Both the position numbers and the translations under genes were made by a program. From assembly GCF_014926585.1 (NCBI RefSeq), contig NZ_CP045422.1:1218501-1282500 (forward strand): a stretch of 64,000 bases of DNA, written 5' to 3'. The stretch is from Devosia beringensis. Lineage in GTDB: Bacteria > Pseudomonadota > Alphaproteobacteria > Rhizobiales > Devosiaceae. Shown piece by piece: positions 15,598 to 23,396 of this stretch. How positions within the stretch are numbered: the stretch's first letter is position 1; each line of letters starts with the position of its first letter. The notes beneath the pieces were generated by a model. The model did not search any database, was not told the origin of the DNA, and worked only from the letters and a program-made list of their open reading frames with translations.

Positions 15598-17274
15598 ATG
15601 GACCTCTTGACGCTTGGAAGCGCCATCCAAGCAGAATTGACCGCGGCAAAACCGATGCGCGTTGCCGCTTATCTGCGTGTCAGCACTGTGCGCCAGGCAG
15701 AAGGGGACGTGTCGTTGCCCAGCCAGCAGCATCAGATCGAACTCTTCTGCCAAAGCCGTGGCTGGGAAATGGCAACCATATTTGTGGACGCTGGTGCATC
15801 AGGTACCAACCCGGCTCGCGCAGAACTCAACCGCATGCTGGATCTGGCTTGCAGTGCTGAGCGGCCGTTCGACGCGATTGTCGTCCACTCTTATAGCCGT
15901 CTCTACCGCGACCTGATCGGTATGGAGATTGCAGCGAAGCGCCTACAAAAAGCGGGTGTCGATCTGATTTCAGCTACACAGCCTTCTGGCACCGACCCCA
16001 CCCAGCAGTTGGTTCGGCAGTTCTTGGCCTTGTTTGACCAGCACACCTCGGTTGAGAACGCCAAAAATGTTACGCGCGCCATGCGCGAAAATGCGCAGCA
16101 GGGATTTTGGAACGGGTCGAGGCCTCCCTTGGGCTATAAGGCGGTGGCAGCAGAACTGCGGGGCACGAAGATCAAGAAAGTGTTGGCTGTCGACGAGGTC
16201 GAGGCGGACACGGTCCGGCTGATCTTTGATCTTTACCTTAACGGCGATCCCGCCAGCGGCACTCCGCCCCTTGGTGTCACGGCAACAGCGGCCTGGCTGA
16301 ACAAGCGGGGCTACCAAACTCGCAAGGGATGCCACTTCGGAGTCGGCCCGCTCCACAAGCTGTTGACCAACCCGGTCTATGTCGGCCGCGGCCGTTATTT
16401 GATCCGTAACTCTACCCAAGGTCCACAGACTTCCAAAGGCGAACTCATCGAGTTCAAGGTTCCAGCCATCATCGAGCAAAGCCAGTTCGACGCGGTCCAG
16501 CAAAGATTAGTGGATAATAATCCTAAGGTAACGCCACCGCGTGTAGTCACAGGCCCGGTACTGCTAACCGGGCTTGCCACTTGTGAACATTGTGGGGGCG
16601 GCATGACCATGAGCACGGGCACCTCCAAGAACGGCAAGATTTATGCCTATTATGCCTGCGCGAACCGGACCCAAAAAGGGATCAGCGTGTGTAAAGGCAA
16701 CCGTATAGCGATGCCCCACCTCGACTGCATGATCCTCGACGCCGTCGAAGATCAAATCCTGCCGCCCGAGCGCGTCAAAGCTATGCTCGAGAAGTTGATT
16801 GCTCGGAGGACCGAATTCGCCAGCAGCGTCGACGCTCGTCTGACCACTCTGCGGACTGAGCGCGAAAGGCTCGATACCGCCATCAGCAACCTGTACCGGC
16901 TCGCCGAAACAGGTGACCTTGGTATCGATGAAGGCCTGTCTGCCCGAATTCAGGAACTGCGGTCCCAAAAAGCCAAGGTCGAGCGTACGATCATACGAGC
17001 CGAAGCGCAGGCCGCTCCGGTTGCCCAGCTCCACCCCGAAAAGGTGGAAGCTTTCTCGCGGGCCCTAAAGGACAAGCTGCGCAACGGCGAGCCCATCCTG
17101 CGCCGCAATTATTTGCGCAGTGTCGTTGGCAGGGTCATTGTTGGGGACAAGCGCGTTATGATCGTAGGCAGTACGCACAGCCTACACCGCTCGATCGCTG
17201 AGGGGACATTTTCAGCGAATGGTGTTCGCAGTTTTATACAAGAATGGCGCGCCCTAAGAGATTCGAACTCCTGA
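15598..17274 (+). CDS. Large serine recombinase (site-specific integrase)
   Basis: 558 residues. The catalytic resolvase domain opens with RVAAYLRVST (nucleophile Ser29) and continues with VDAGASGTNPARAEL and IVVHSYSRLYRD. The recombinase domain follows, then a zinc ribbon near residues 329-366 (CEHCGGGM ... YYACANR ... SVC) and a C-terminal coiled coil. I start at ATG 15598; the GTG at 15583 is possible. The final ten codons (EWRALRDSNS) and stop are the antisense of the tRNA-Arg 3' end, inside the 55-bp repeat at 17242-17296. It is therefore the integrase of the upstream element and originally abutted the intact tRNA gene. Confidence 0.93.
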   Translation: MDLLTLGSAIQAELTAAKPMRVAAYLRVSTVRQAEGDVSLPSQQHQIELFCQSRGWEMATIFVDAGASGTNPARAELNRMLDLACSAERPFDAIVVHSYSRLYRDLIGMEIAAKRLQKAGVDLISATQPSGTDPTQQLVRQFLALFDQHTSVENAKNVTRAMRENAQQGFWNGSRPPLGYKAVAAELRGTKIKKVLAVDEVEADTVRLIFDLYLNGDPASGTPPLGVTATAAWLNKRGYQTRKGCHFGVGPLHKLLTNPVYVGRGRYLIRNSTQGPQTSKGELIEFKVPAIIEQSQFDAVQQRLVDNNPKVTPPRVVTGPVLLTGLATCEHCGGGMTMSTGTSKNGKIYAYYACANRTQKGISVCKGNRIAMPHLDCMILDAVEDQILPPERVKAMLEKLIARRTEFASSVDARLTTLRTERERLDTAISNLYRLAETGDLGIDEGLSARIQELRSQKAKVERTIIRAEAQAAPVAQLHPEKVEAFSRALKDKLRNGEPILRRNYLRSVVGRVIVGDKRVMIVGSTHSLHRSIAEGTFSANGVRSFIQEWRALRDSNS

Positions 17275-17296
17275 CCCCCAGATTCGTAGTCTGGTG
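17242..17296. repeat. attL: 55-bp copy of the tRNA-Arg 3' end
   Basis: Identical over 55 bases to 40846-40900 and in the same orientation. It covers the tRNA 3' CCA, acceptor strand, T arm, variable loop and anticodon arm, and ends just before the D arm. It is not a working tRNA because the 5' third is missing. It marks the left end of the 23.6-kb tyrosine-integrase element and also encodes the last ten residues of the serine recombinase. Confidence 0.95.
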
Positions 17297-17829
17297 TAAT
17301 TCATTGTAAAATATGGAACTTTTTGCAAACCCAGGTCATTTAGGGGTATTGTAGATCAATGACTTAAGACGCCTTTGCAAACCGTCTCGGGCGCGAAATC
17401 TCGCGAGTTGGCGTTCATCGCGGCATCGACGTAGCCCTCGAACCCCTCAGCTACGATGAGCTTATCCTCAAGTTATAAGATCCGACCTATATCAAGGTGG
17501 ATTGCGTATCGAAAAACAACCATACAGCGGCGGTCGAGAATCTATGATCAGCGTCGAAAAACAGCTCGGATGATAAAATAACGTCCAAAATTACGCTTCG
17601 CCTATCTTAGATTGAAGCGCGGCACCAACCAGAACAGCAATGCTGCCGCCAACCTCGTTGGCATACATCGCCGAAGACGCGCGGTCGATATCATTGAGTG
17701 GGGTAATTCGAACACTCGCCCCCCTGCTCCCATAGCAGGCTGCGAAGAACGAAATTCTAGTTAACCGAGCTTTTGTTTACAGAAATGGCACGCCCAGGAT
17801 GTTTGGCTGCTTCGTAGCCATCTTATCAG
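17297..17829. other. Left arm of the island, no gene called
   Basis: About 530 bases with no credible reading frame. Two copies of TTGCAAACC (17323 and 17375) match two copies at the right end of the island. The rest is AT-richer sequence with scattered stops in all frames. Confidence 0.6.
17323..17383 (+). repeat. Candidate integrase arm sites, left arm (2 x TTGCAAACC)
   Basis: TTGCAAACC occurs at 17323-17331 and 17375-17383, within 90 bases of the 55-bp att repeat. The same nonamer occurs twice at 40783-40802, just inside the other att repeat, all in the same orientation. Tyrosine integrases with arm-binding domains use short direct repeats flanking the core in this way. Confidence 0.55.
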
Positions 17830-18582
17830 TCAGTCTAGCGGCGCCAAATCCCATAGGTCTGTCAGGTGATCGAACAGGGGTCGCGCGCTGAGGGTCGAGA
17901 CCGTAGCATCGACGGCTTGTTCTATCGAAGCCCTATGTGCCTGGGGAAGCTTGCTGAGCAAGTCGTCACTTCGAAATCGATCACAACTTTTCTTCGCCGC
18001 TTCCAACAATATGTAGTCGAGTGATCGGCTTCCTGATACCGGCCAGAATCTTGCAAGGAGGGTTTCGTCCAATTGCCTTGAAGCTGTGTTGAATCTGAGA
18101 TCGTCCAGTTTCGCGTAAAAAGCCTTCATGCGATTGAGAGTATCGCCGCTGTTCGGAACTCCGAGCCCATCGGCAGCCAAGGCATCGTAGACGGTCCAAC
18201 CAGATGAACGCAAAAACCAAAGTAACTTAGTTGCACCGGACGCAAACGTCACGTTAGTGACTTGCTCCGCCTTCCAACTTTCAATCAATTTTGACAGCTC
18301 CGCTGATATTGAAGTCAGCGATATTGTGGCGTCGAGAGACGGTGCCAGCCGGTTCAAATCGTCTGCTATTCTTTGAGCTCGTGAGTCTGAATCGTCATTG
18401 CTTGCGCACTTGGGTATTGCTCTTACCACAGAGTATCTAGAGGAAATTCTTCTTACGGATCTAGCGTTTAATTGGCCCATATCAGAATGGATTCTCGACT
18501 TTTCAGGCCCGTCAAAGAACCACCACCAGCCATATGCAGCGATCGTTGCCGATTTTATAATGTTTCGCATGCCCACCCCCAT
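17830..18582 (-). CDS. Unrecognised 250-residue protein
   Basis: Start taken at ATG 18582; ATG 18570 (MRNIIKSA) follows a GGGGGTG and is an alternative. The N-terminus is rich in tryptophan and aromatic residues (YGWWWFFDGPEKSR). The rest is helical, with a block ASGATKLLWFLRSSGWTVYDAL that reads like a buried helix followed by a conserved aromatic turn. No nuclease, ATPase or membrane signature is visible. It runs opposite to the neighbouring RusA-like pair with a 203-base gap. It is cargo of unknown function. Confidence 0.6.
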   Translation of the reverse strand: MGVGMRNIIKSATIAAYGWWWFFDGPEKSRIHSDMGQLNARSVRRISSRYSVVRAIPKCASNDDSDSRAQRIADDLNRLAPSLDATISLTSISAELSKLIESWKAEQVTNVTFASGATKLLWFLRSSGWTVYDALAADGLGVPNSGDTLNRMKAFYAKLDDLRFNTASRQLDETLLARFWPVSGSRSLDYILLEAAKKSCDRFRSDDLLSKLPQAHRASIEQAVDATVSTLSARPLFDHLTDLWDLAPLD

Positions 18583-18785
18583 CAACTATCTCAGCTTCGC
18601 CACTGTAAATGGCAAAACGCCTGCACATACAGAGATCGCGATGGCAACTGTATTGCCTATCTGACCTCAATATTTTGATTGGATTTGGAGCGCCCTCACC
18701 TTGCCAACTGGGGTTATCCGGACTTGATCGCAATAATTTGGCGTGTTTCATATGAATACAAAGGGACAAGGGGAACAAGTAGGTC

Positions 18786-19217
18786 ATGGCTGAGGAGGAC
18801 GAGTTATTTCCATTCGAAATGTTGGTTCAGGCCACCCCTATCTCGTTGCAGGCGAGCGCAAATTCGAAACAGCAGTGGATGGAGCATCTAAAACAGATTG
18901 CTCTCGCCCGCCGTGAGGAAACATATGAACTCGGATTTCTAGATCACAGAGCGCTGGCGGTCACAATTCTCTACTTCACCGCGGCCCCCATGGAGGGGGA
19001 CATCGACAACATAATCAAGCCCATTCTAGATAGTCTGATACCCGTTGTGTATCTGGACGACAAAGTCATCGAGCGCATCGTCGCACAGAAGCTTGAGCCT
19101 GATGTGGATTGGCAGCTGACTTCGCCAACTGACCAACTGGCTGCAGCGCTAGATCTAACCCCACCAGTGGTCTACATTCGGGTGGACGACGACTTTGGCT
19201 GGAGGACGCTCCAATGA
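18786..19217 (+). CDS. RusA-like Holliday-junction-type nuclease
   Basis: 143 residues. The central block GDIDNIIKPILDSL followed by VYLDDKVIERI reproduces the RusA active-site layout: aspartates 72 and 74, lysine 78 and aspartates 91/92, close to the E. coli RusA residues D70, D72, K76 and D91. RusA proteins cut four-way junctions as dimers and are often phage-borne. The stop overlaps the start of the next gene as ATGA, so it is translationally coupled to a restriction-endonuclease/HEPN protein. That pairing is unusual for RusA and suggests a defensive or DNA-processing role rather than plain recombination. Confidence 0.8.
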   Translation: MAEEDELFPFEMLVQATPISLQASANSKQQWMEHLKQIALARREETYELGFLDHRALAVTILYFTAAPMEGDIDNIIKPILDSLIPVVYLDDKVIERIVAQKLEPDVDWQLTSPTDQLAAALDLTPPVVYIRVDDDFGWRTLQ

Positions 19218-19876
19218 ACTCTTCAACGGAAGACGATCCTCACGAGACCGAACGTCAATTCCTTGAAACTCTGCGATCACAATATGAGTCTAGCGGCTTC
19301 ATATTCACACCTAATCCTCGGGGTGAGGATCTGCCGGAATTTCTTGGTTCGTATCGCCCTGATGCAGTTGCACGAAAATCTGGGATGAACTTGGCGATTG
19401 AGGTTAAAGGGGTTCAGGGCGCTAACACTGAGCGAAAAATTCAGGAGATAAGGCGGCTATTCTCTGAGCACTCAGACTGGCAGCTGAAAGTTGTCTATAT
19501 GGGCAGGAGGCCCCTACAGAATGTTCAGGTTCCCAAAGCTCAGCCAGAAAAGATCCGATCAAGAAAGCTAGAGCTAGAGACTTTAGTAGCCCAGGGCCAT
19601 GCTCGCGAGGCGTTTGTTATGGCTTGGCCTCTTCTTGAGGCACTCGCCCACGCTTTTGCGCCAAGCACAACTTCAAAGCCTCTGACCCCCGGCACCGCTG
19701 TGCAGTCCTTGGCCATGAACGCACTTATTGGACACGATGTAGAAATACGTCTGAGGGAATTAATAAATACGCGAAACCTCATTATCCACGGTGATTTAGG
19801 GGTAGAAGTCTCCGCGGCTGATGTCGAACTTATCCTGTCCGCCGTGGATCAGGCTCTTGCCACGGTCGTTGGTTGA
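19214..19876 (+). CDS. REase-fold (AHJR-like) nuclease fused to a HEPN-like domain
   Basis: 220 residues. The N-terminal half has a PD-(D/E)xK signature: YRPDAVA with D50, then LAIEVKG with E63 and K65, followed by an RKIQEIRRLF helix, as in AHJR-type restriction folds. The C-terminal ~100 residues are helical and contain TRNLIIHGD, an R-N-x3-H motif (R187, H192) of the kind that forms the ribonuclease site in HEPN proteins. One chain could therefore attack both DNA and RNA. It is coupled by a 4-base overlap to the RusA-like gene. Motif calls are solid; the joint function is inference. Confidence 0.75.
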   Translation: MNSSTEDDPHETERQFLETLRSQYESSGFIFTPNPRGEDLPEFLGSYRPDAVARKSGMNLAIEVKGVQGANTERKIQEIRRLFSEHSDWQLKVVYMGRRPLQNVQVPKAQPEKIRSRKLELETLVAQGHAREAFVMAWPLLEALAHAFAPSTTSKPLTPGTAVQSLAMNALIGHDVEIRLRELINTRNLIIHGDLGVEVSAADVELILSAVDQALATVVG

Positions 19877-20120
19877 ACGAAGAGCCTACGTGGGTTTCCG
19901 TGAGCTTGGTGGTTTAGATTGATTTACGCGGACGGGGAATGACCCTATATGGCGAGCAAATTCGCTTAACGTTTCAGTAGGCCGTGACAGCTTTTTTCCA
20001 CTCGGAAAACGCTGTTTAGTAGGATTTCGCTTCTCAACATGCCCAGAAAGCCTTGGGTTGTTCCAACCTCACGATCATGGCTCTAATAACTTGTAATACA
20101 TAGAGTCCCGCACGCTCCCC

Positions 20121-21377
20121 CTACCTTGAGACTCTCTCACCCAGGTGCCTCAAGGCAGTCTCGACCAACTTGTTAAGCTCAGCGAAAGCCATCGTCGTCC
20201 CTGATGTGCCAGTCCCTCTTCGCAATTGGCGCGGCACTCGGCGGCCTACGAGACGGAATTGCTCTATGAGATCGGCGCGAGTGTCCGCCCGCTTAGTGCT
20301 GCGAACGGTGTCTCGTCCAGCCAACCCGAGAAATCCACCAACCAAAAACTTCTTTGCTCTGAGTAGCTCGATGGCGTCAGATATCGCCTTCAACCTCCCT
20401 GGTGGGCGAGCCTCGAAAGTGGCTAGTTTGAAGTTGAAGAATTTCCGCTGAAGCCGGGCGAAGTCCATCTCCGGCAGGTCTCCGAGTGTGTTCACACCTA
20501 CTTTTCTCAGAGCTTCCTCCTTAAACGTCACTTCAATCCGAGTGCGCCAGTCAACCTCGGGCAGGGCGACAAAGGTTCCCGCACCGATATTTTGCTTGTC
20601 CTTGACCTTGTCCATAACGCTCCACTGGACGGAAGACTCCTCAGCGCCCACGTAATAGGTGGCGTCCACAGGAGGCTGCCTGTCGTGTTCTGAGGTCAAC
20701 ATGTTCTTCTCGAACGAGTTGGTAGTCTTGCGATCGCCAAAAACAAAACTCGAATTGCCTTTGCCACGTGCCCAGGCATATCGGGGTCGACCCCTGCTCT
20801 CTTCAAAAATATTGATTTCCGGCAGGTGGTGTCGAACCAGAACGCCGAACATTAAGTCACGTGCCGCCTGATCCGGGGTTACGGGCCTAAAGTCCACGCT
20901 GATCTCAAGCTCGCTGATCGCCGGCTCAGCTTCGAGCCCAAACACAGCGCGCAACGCAGATACGACGAGTCTTAGCTCCTCGATTACGGGCTCCTGGAGA
21001 CGAACTGTGAACGTTTGCGACACGGTGCGTGAGGGGACTGACTCTACAAAGCAGTTGCCGCCCAAGGCCTTGTCGACTTCAAATTTCACCCACTTCCATT
21101 GTGTGGGCTTTGTAAGATCGATCCTCAGCTCAATCAGGTCGATGACCGCTCGGCACGAGTAACAGGACAGATCGATCTTTGGACGCAGAACCACCCGTCC
21201 ATTGAAGCGAGCTTGCGCCATTCCGGTCGGAGCGGAGACGTAATGCAGAACGGTGACCGGACGGGCCTTATCCACGGCAGTGAGGGCTACTTCTAGGCGC
21301 ACTGTGTGACCTTGCTGCAGAATCAAGTGCGCACCATAGAGGTGCTGGGTCGATTCGAAAGCATGATGCACGAGCAT
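20121..21377 (-). CDS. Unrecognised 418-residue protein, possibly replication-related
   Basis: Mixed alpha/beta protein with repeated beta-rich blocks (IDLIELRIDLTKPTQW, ISELEISVDFRP, WRTRIEVTFKEEALRKVGVNTLGDL). Such paired strand-turn patterns recall initiator proteins of rolling-circle type, but no HUH motif or catalytic tyrosine can be placed with confidence. The C-terminus is basic (TRADLIEQFRLVGRRVPRQLRRG). It diverges from the XRE regulator at 21483, leaving about 105 bases for divergent promoters. An iteron-like region lies 1.6 kb away. I cannot assign a family. Confidence 0.6.
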   Translation of the reverse strand: MLVHHAFESTQHLYGAHLILQQGHTVRLEVALTAVDKARPVTVLHYVSAPTGMAQARFNGRVVLRPKIDLSCYSCRAVIDLIELRIDLTKPTQWKWVKFEVDKALGGNCFVESVPSRTVSQTFTVRLQEPVIEELRLVVSALRAVFGLEAEPAISELEISVDFRPVTPDQAARDLMFGVLVRHHLPEINIFEESRGRPRYAWARGKGNSSFVFGDRKTTNSFEKNMLTSEHDRQPPVDATYYVGAEESSVQWSVMDKVKDKQNIGAGTFVALPEVDWRTRIEVTFKEEALRKVGVNTLGDLPEMDFARLQRKFFNFKLATFEARPPGRLKAISDAIELLRAKKFLVGGFLGLAGRDTVRSTKRADTRADLIEQFRLVGRRVPRQLRRGTGTSGTTMAFAELNKLVETALRHLGERVSR

Positions 21378-21482
21378 AGCTTTCGGGCTGACCAGCCGAC
21401 GATTTCCTGCCGCTCATTCCCGTGCGCGTGTTCGCTATAAACTAATCAAGCACAGACACTTAACTCGATTGATAGGAATGAC

Positions 21483-21887
21483 ATGCCGGCCAACAAACCA
21501 TACGCAGGCACCCGCCTGACGATTTTTCTGCAGAAACGCATTCTCGAGCTCCGCTCAATCAGGACGCAGGCCGAGATCGCTAACGAGACCGGCTTCATCA
21601 ATACGAACATGCTGTCGCTGATCAAGACTGGCAGCAATCGTCTGCCTATCGATCGCGTCCCCGCCCTCGCCAAGGCGCTCAAGACAGACCCGCGGCGGCT
21701 CCTGCAGCTGGCCCTTGAGCAGTGGGTGGGGGGCACCGCAGCCAGGACGTTCGATGAGATCTTCGGCACGATCGTCACGCTGAACGAGATCGCCTGGTTG
21801 AATGAGATACGCGACGCCGCCGGGAACACCGACCCGACACTGACCACCCGCGCCCGTTCGTCCGTTCGCGCCATCTTTGGGAAATAG
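21483..21887 (+). CDS. XRE-type helix-turn-helix regulator
   Basis: 134 residues. Residues ~10-70 (LTIFLQKRILELRSIRTQAEIANETGFINTNMLSLIKTG, then LPIDRVPALAKALKTDPRRLL) form a Cro/C1-type DNA-binding domain with the usual Q-E-I-A helix and DPRRLL ending. The C-terminal 60 residues are unassigned. It is the first of three same-direction frames ending in a NYN-domain protein and diverges from the 418-residue gene, so it probably controls one or both. Confidence 0.8.
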   Translation: MPANKPYAGTRLTIFLQKRILELRSIRTQAEIANETGFINTNMLSLIKTGSNRLPIDRVPALAKALKTDPRRLLQLALEQWVGGTAARTFDEIFGTIVTLNEIAWLNEIRDAAGNTDPTLTTRARSSVRAIFGK

Positions 21888-21890
21888 GCG

Positions 21891-22079
21891 ATGCACGCTG
21901 ATAAGCTGACACGCTCCACTCACCGGCCGGGTGATCGGCTCACCGAACGGCTCTGGTTCAAGGCGCTCGGGTCAGGCGGTCGGCTGCCGATGCCCACGGT
22001 TGAACGCATCCATGCGCTCAAGTGCCTTGTAGCCAGCTGGGAGGTCGCTGATGGGCGTGATGTATCAGGCACTGACTAG
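21891..22079 (+). CDS. Possible 62-residue protein between XRE and NYN genes
   Basis: Begins 3 bases after the XRE stop and overlaps the NYN gene by 29 bases. The sequence (MHADKLTRSTHRPGDRL ... VERIHALKCLVASWEVAD) is basic and has no recognised motif. The tight spacing favours a real, coupled small gene, but there is no independent support. Confidence 0.35.
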   Translation: MHADKLTRSTHRPGDRLTERLWFKALGSGGRLPMPTVERIHALKCLVASWEVADGRDVSGTD

Positions 22080-22827
22080 GCTCAGGGCCCTGGCGACCGA
22101 GATCGTGGGTCTCTCTGTTCCTCGACGTCCAAGATTGGCGATCTTCATCGATGGCGACAGTGTGGCGCCGAAGGAAGCAAAGAAGGTTTTGGACGATCTC
22201 TCAAGCCAGGGACGGCTCTGTGTTCTGCGTGCCTATGGCAACTACACCGGACGAGCGGCCGAGGGCTGGACCAGACTGATCCGCCATCGTGGGATTGTCG
22301 CGCGGCACATGCCATCGATAGTGCCTGGCAAGAATGCCGCGGACATCGCCCTCGCCATCGACGCTGTGGAACTGCTGCTCACCCGCAATATCGACACCTA
22401 CGTGCTTGTCGTGAGCGACGCCGACTTTACCCCGCTTGTGCGGCGCCTGGGTGAGAGCGGCAAAGACGTCATCGTCTATGGCAACAGGTCGACGCCAGAA
22501 GCCCTCAGGAGGGCGTGCGCAGCCTTTCATGACATTGCGTCACTCGCGCCGCCAGCAGCTCCTAAAGCGCCCTCAGCACCCCTCTGGAGTCTTTCACCGA
22601 TCGACGCAGAAGACATTGTCCTGGCAGCGCTGTCTGATCTGGCGCCGGGCGACGACCCAGTCAGCATGCAAGCGCTAGGTGACCAGATAGCACTGCGCCA
22701 GCCGGGGTTCGACAGTAGGACCTATAGGCGGCGGACCCTGAGTGCGCTCTTAGGTGATTTATCGTCTGTCACATTGGTGCATCAGAATGGAAATCGATAT
22801 GCAAGCCGCCTACGTCTAGGGGATTAG
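22051..22827 (+). CDS. NYN (PIN-like) nuclease-domain protein with LOTUS-like C-terminus
   Basis: 258 residues; GGGAGG lies 6 bases before ATG 22051. The NYN domain spans about residues 28-165: LAIFIDGDSV (D34), GKNAADIALAIDAVELL (D98, D104) and YVLVVSDADFTPLVRRL (D123, D125), the acidic residues expected to hold metal for RNA cleavage. After a proline-rich linker, residues ~185-255 (DIVLAALSDL ... DSRTYRRRTLSALLGDL ... NRYASRL) resemble the OST-HTH/LOTUS domain often fused to bacterial NYN proteins. It follows an XRE regulator. An RNase in defence or RNA control is likely; the target is unknown. Confidence 0.85.
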   Translation: MGVMYQALTRLRALATEIVGLSVPRRPRLAIFIDGDSVAPKEAKKVLDDLSSQGRLCVLRAYGNYTGRAAEGWTRLIRHRGIVARHMPSIVPGKNAADIALAIDAVELLLTRNIDTYVLVVSDADFTPLVRRLGESGKDVIVYGNRSTPEALRRACAAFHDIASLAPPAAPKAPSAPLWSLSPIDAEDIVLAALSDLAPGDDPVSMQALGDQIALRQPGFDSRTYRRRTLSALLGDLSSVTLVHQNGNRYASRLRLGD

Positions 22828-23018
22828 GACGGGCTGACTTTCTAAAGAGGGAGCCGCCGGTCCATACAGACATAGGGAACAGCGAAGTCCTAGATGGGCA
22901 GCGGGTGGGTGATGGGGATCTACTGGGTGTCCACCGTCACCGGCACGCCTATCCTCCTCTGCCGCTGACCGACGGGACGTCTGAAGGAAGGCATTTCAAG
23001 CGACTTATGAAGGCATCC

Positions 23019-23173
23019 AATGTAACATTGGGGCCAAAAAATGTAACATTACGAATGATTTATGTAACATTAGCGGCCAAGACGGAGAACTAACGGTCCA
23101 AAATGTAACGTTAGCGATCCAATATAAGGCCAATATGACCTCATAAACCGTCAAAATCGGCCCTAATGTTACC
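23019..23173. repeat. Iteron-like array, AATGTAACATT repeats
   Basis: ATGTAACATT occurs at 23020, 23041 and 23062 and ATGTAACGTT at 23103, spacings of 21, 21 and 41 bases (two, two and four helical turns). An inverted copy (AATGTTACC) lies at 23165-23173. Each unit is itself a near-palindrome, AATGT-A-ACATT, and the first extends to CCAATGT-A-ACATTGG. Phased direct repeats of this kind are typical of replication iterons or of operators for a dimeric regulator. Confidence 0.65.
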
Positions 23174-23317
23174 TGTTGTTGTCGCTACGTTGACAGATTG
23201 CCCCAATTTTCGCTTTTTTCTGGAAATGACAACTTATTCCGCATACCAAATCGGCGAAGAAATCAGCGTTCGGCCGTCGTTTTTCATCCAAAGAATCATG
23301 CCGTGAGCCAAATACCT

Positions 23318-23396
23318 AAATAGCTATTTGCGTCTTTAGCTCACTCATTCGCTGTGCGACCTGGTAGCGCTGGTCGGCTTGGGGAAATAGCTATTT
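23318..23396. repeat. Two identical 12-bp palindromes AAATAGCTATTT
   Basis: Perfect palindromes at 23318-23329 and 23385-23396, 67 bases apart start to start. A third palindrome, GTTAGCTAAC, lies at 23441-23450. They share the core TAGCTA. They may bind the XRE regulator or a replication/partition protein. Confidence 0.5.

Larger units (their letters stand above)
8159..17296. mobile_element. Integrative mobilizable element (left boundary unresolved)
   Basis: The module holds a relaxase, a StbB/C-like unit, a candidate oriT and a serine recombinase whose end reads into tRNA-Arg sequence. It lacks any type IV secretion or coupling gene, the definition of a mobilizable rather than self-transmissible element. 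The right junction is set by the tRNA fragment. The left junction is not visible: serine recombinases leave very short repeats, and I found no second tRNA-Arg fragment upstream. The element may reach left to about 3000, including the AAA+/CoiA-like pair. Confidence 0.6.

Noticed and set aside
17242..17296. A second functional tRNA-Arg gene
   Set aside because: The D arm and 5' acceptor strand are missing; it is only the 3' 52 bases.
23019..23173. CRISPR array
   Set aside because: Repeats are only 10-11 bases, self-palindromic and spaced at 21 bases, with no cas genes in the window.
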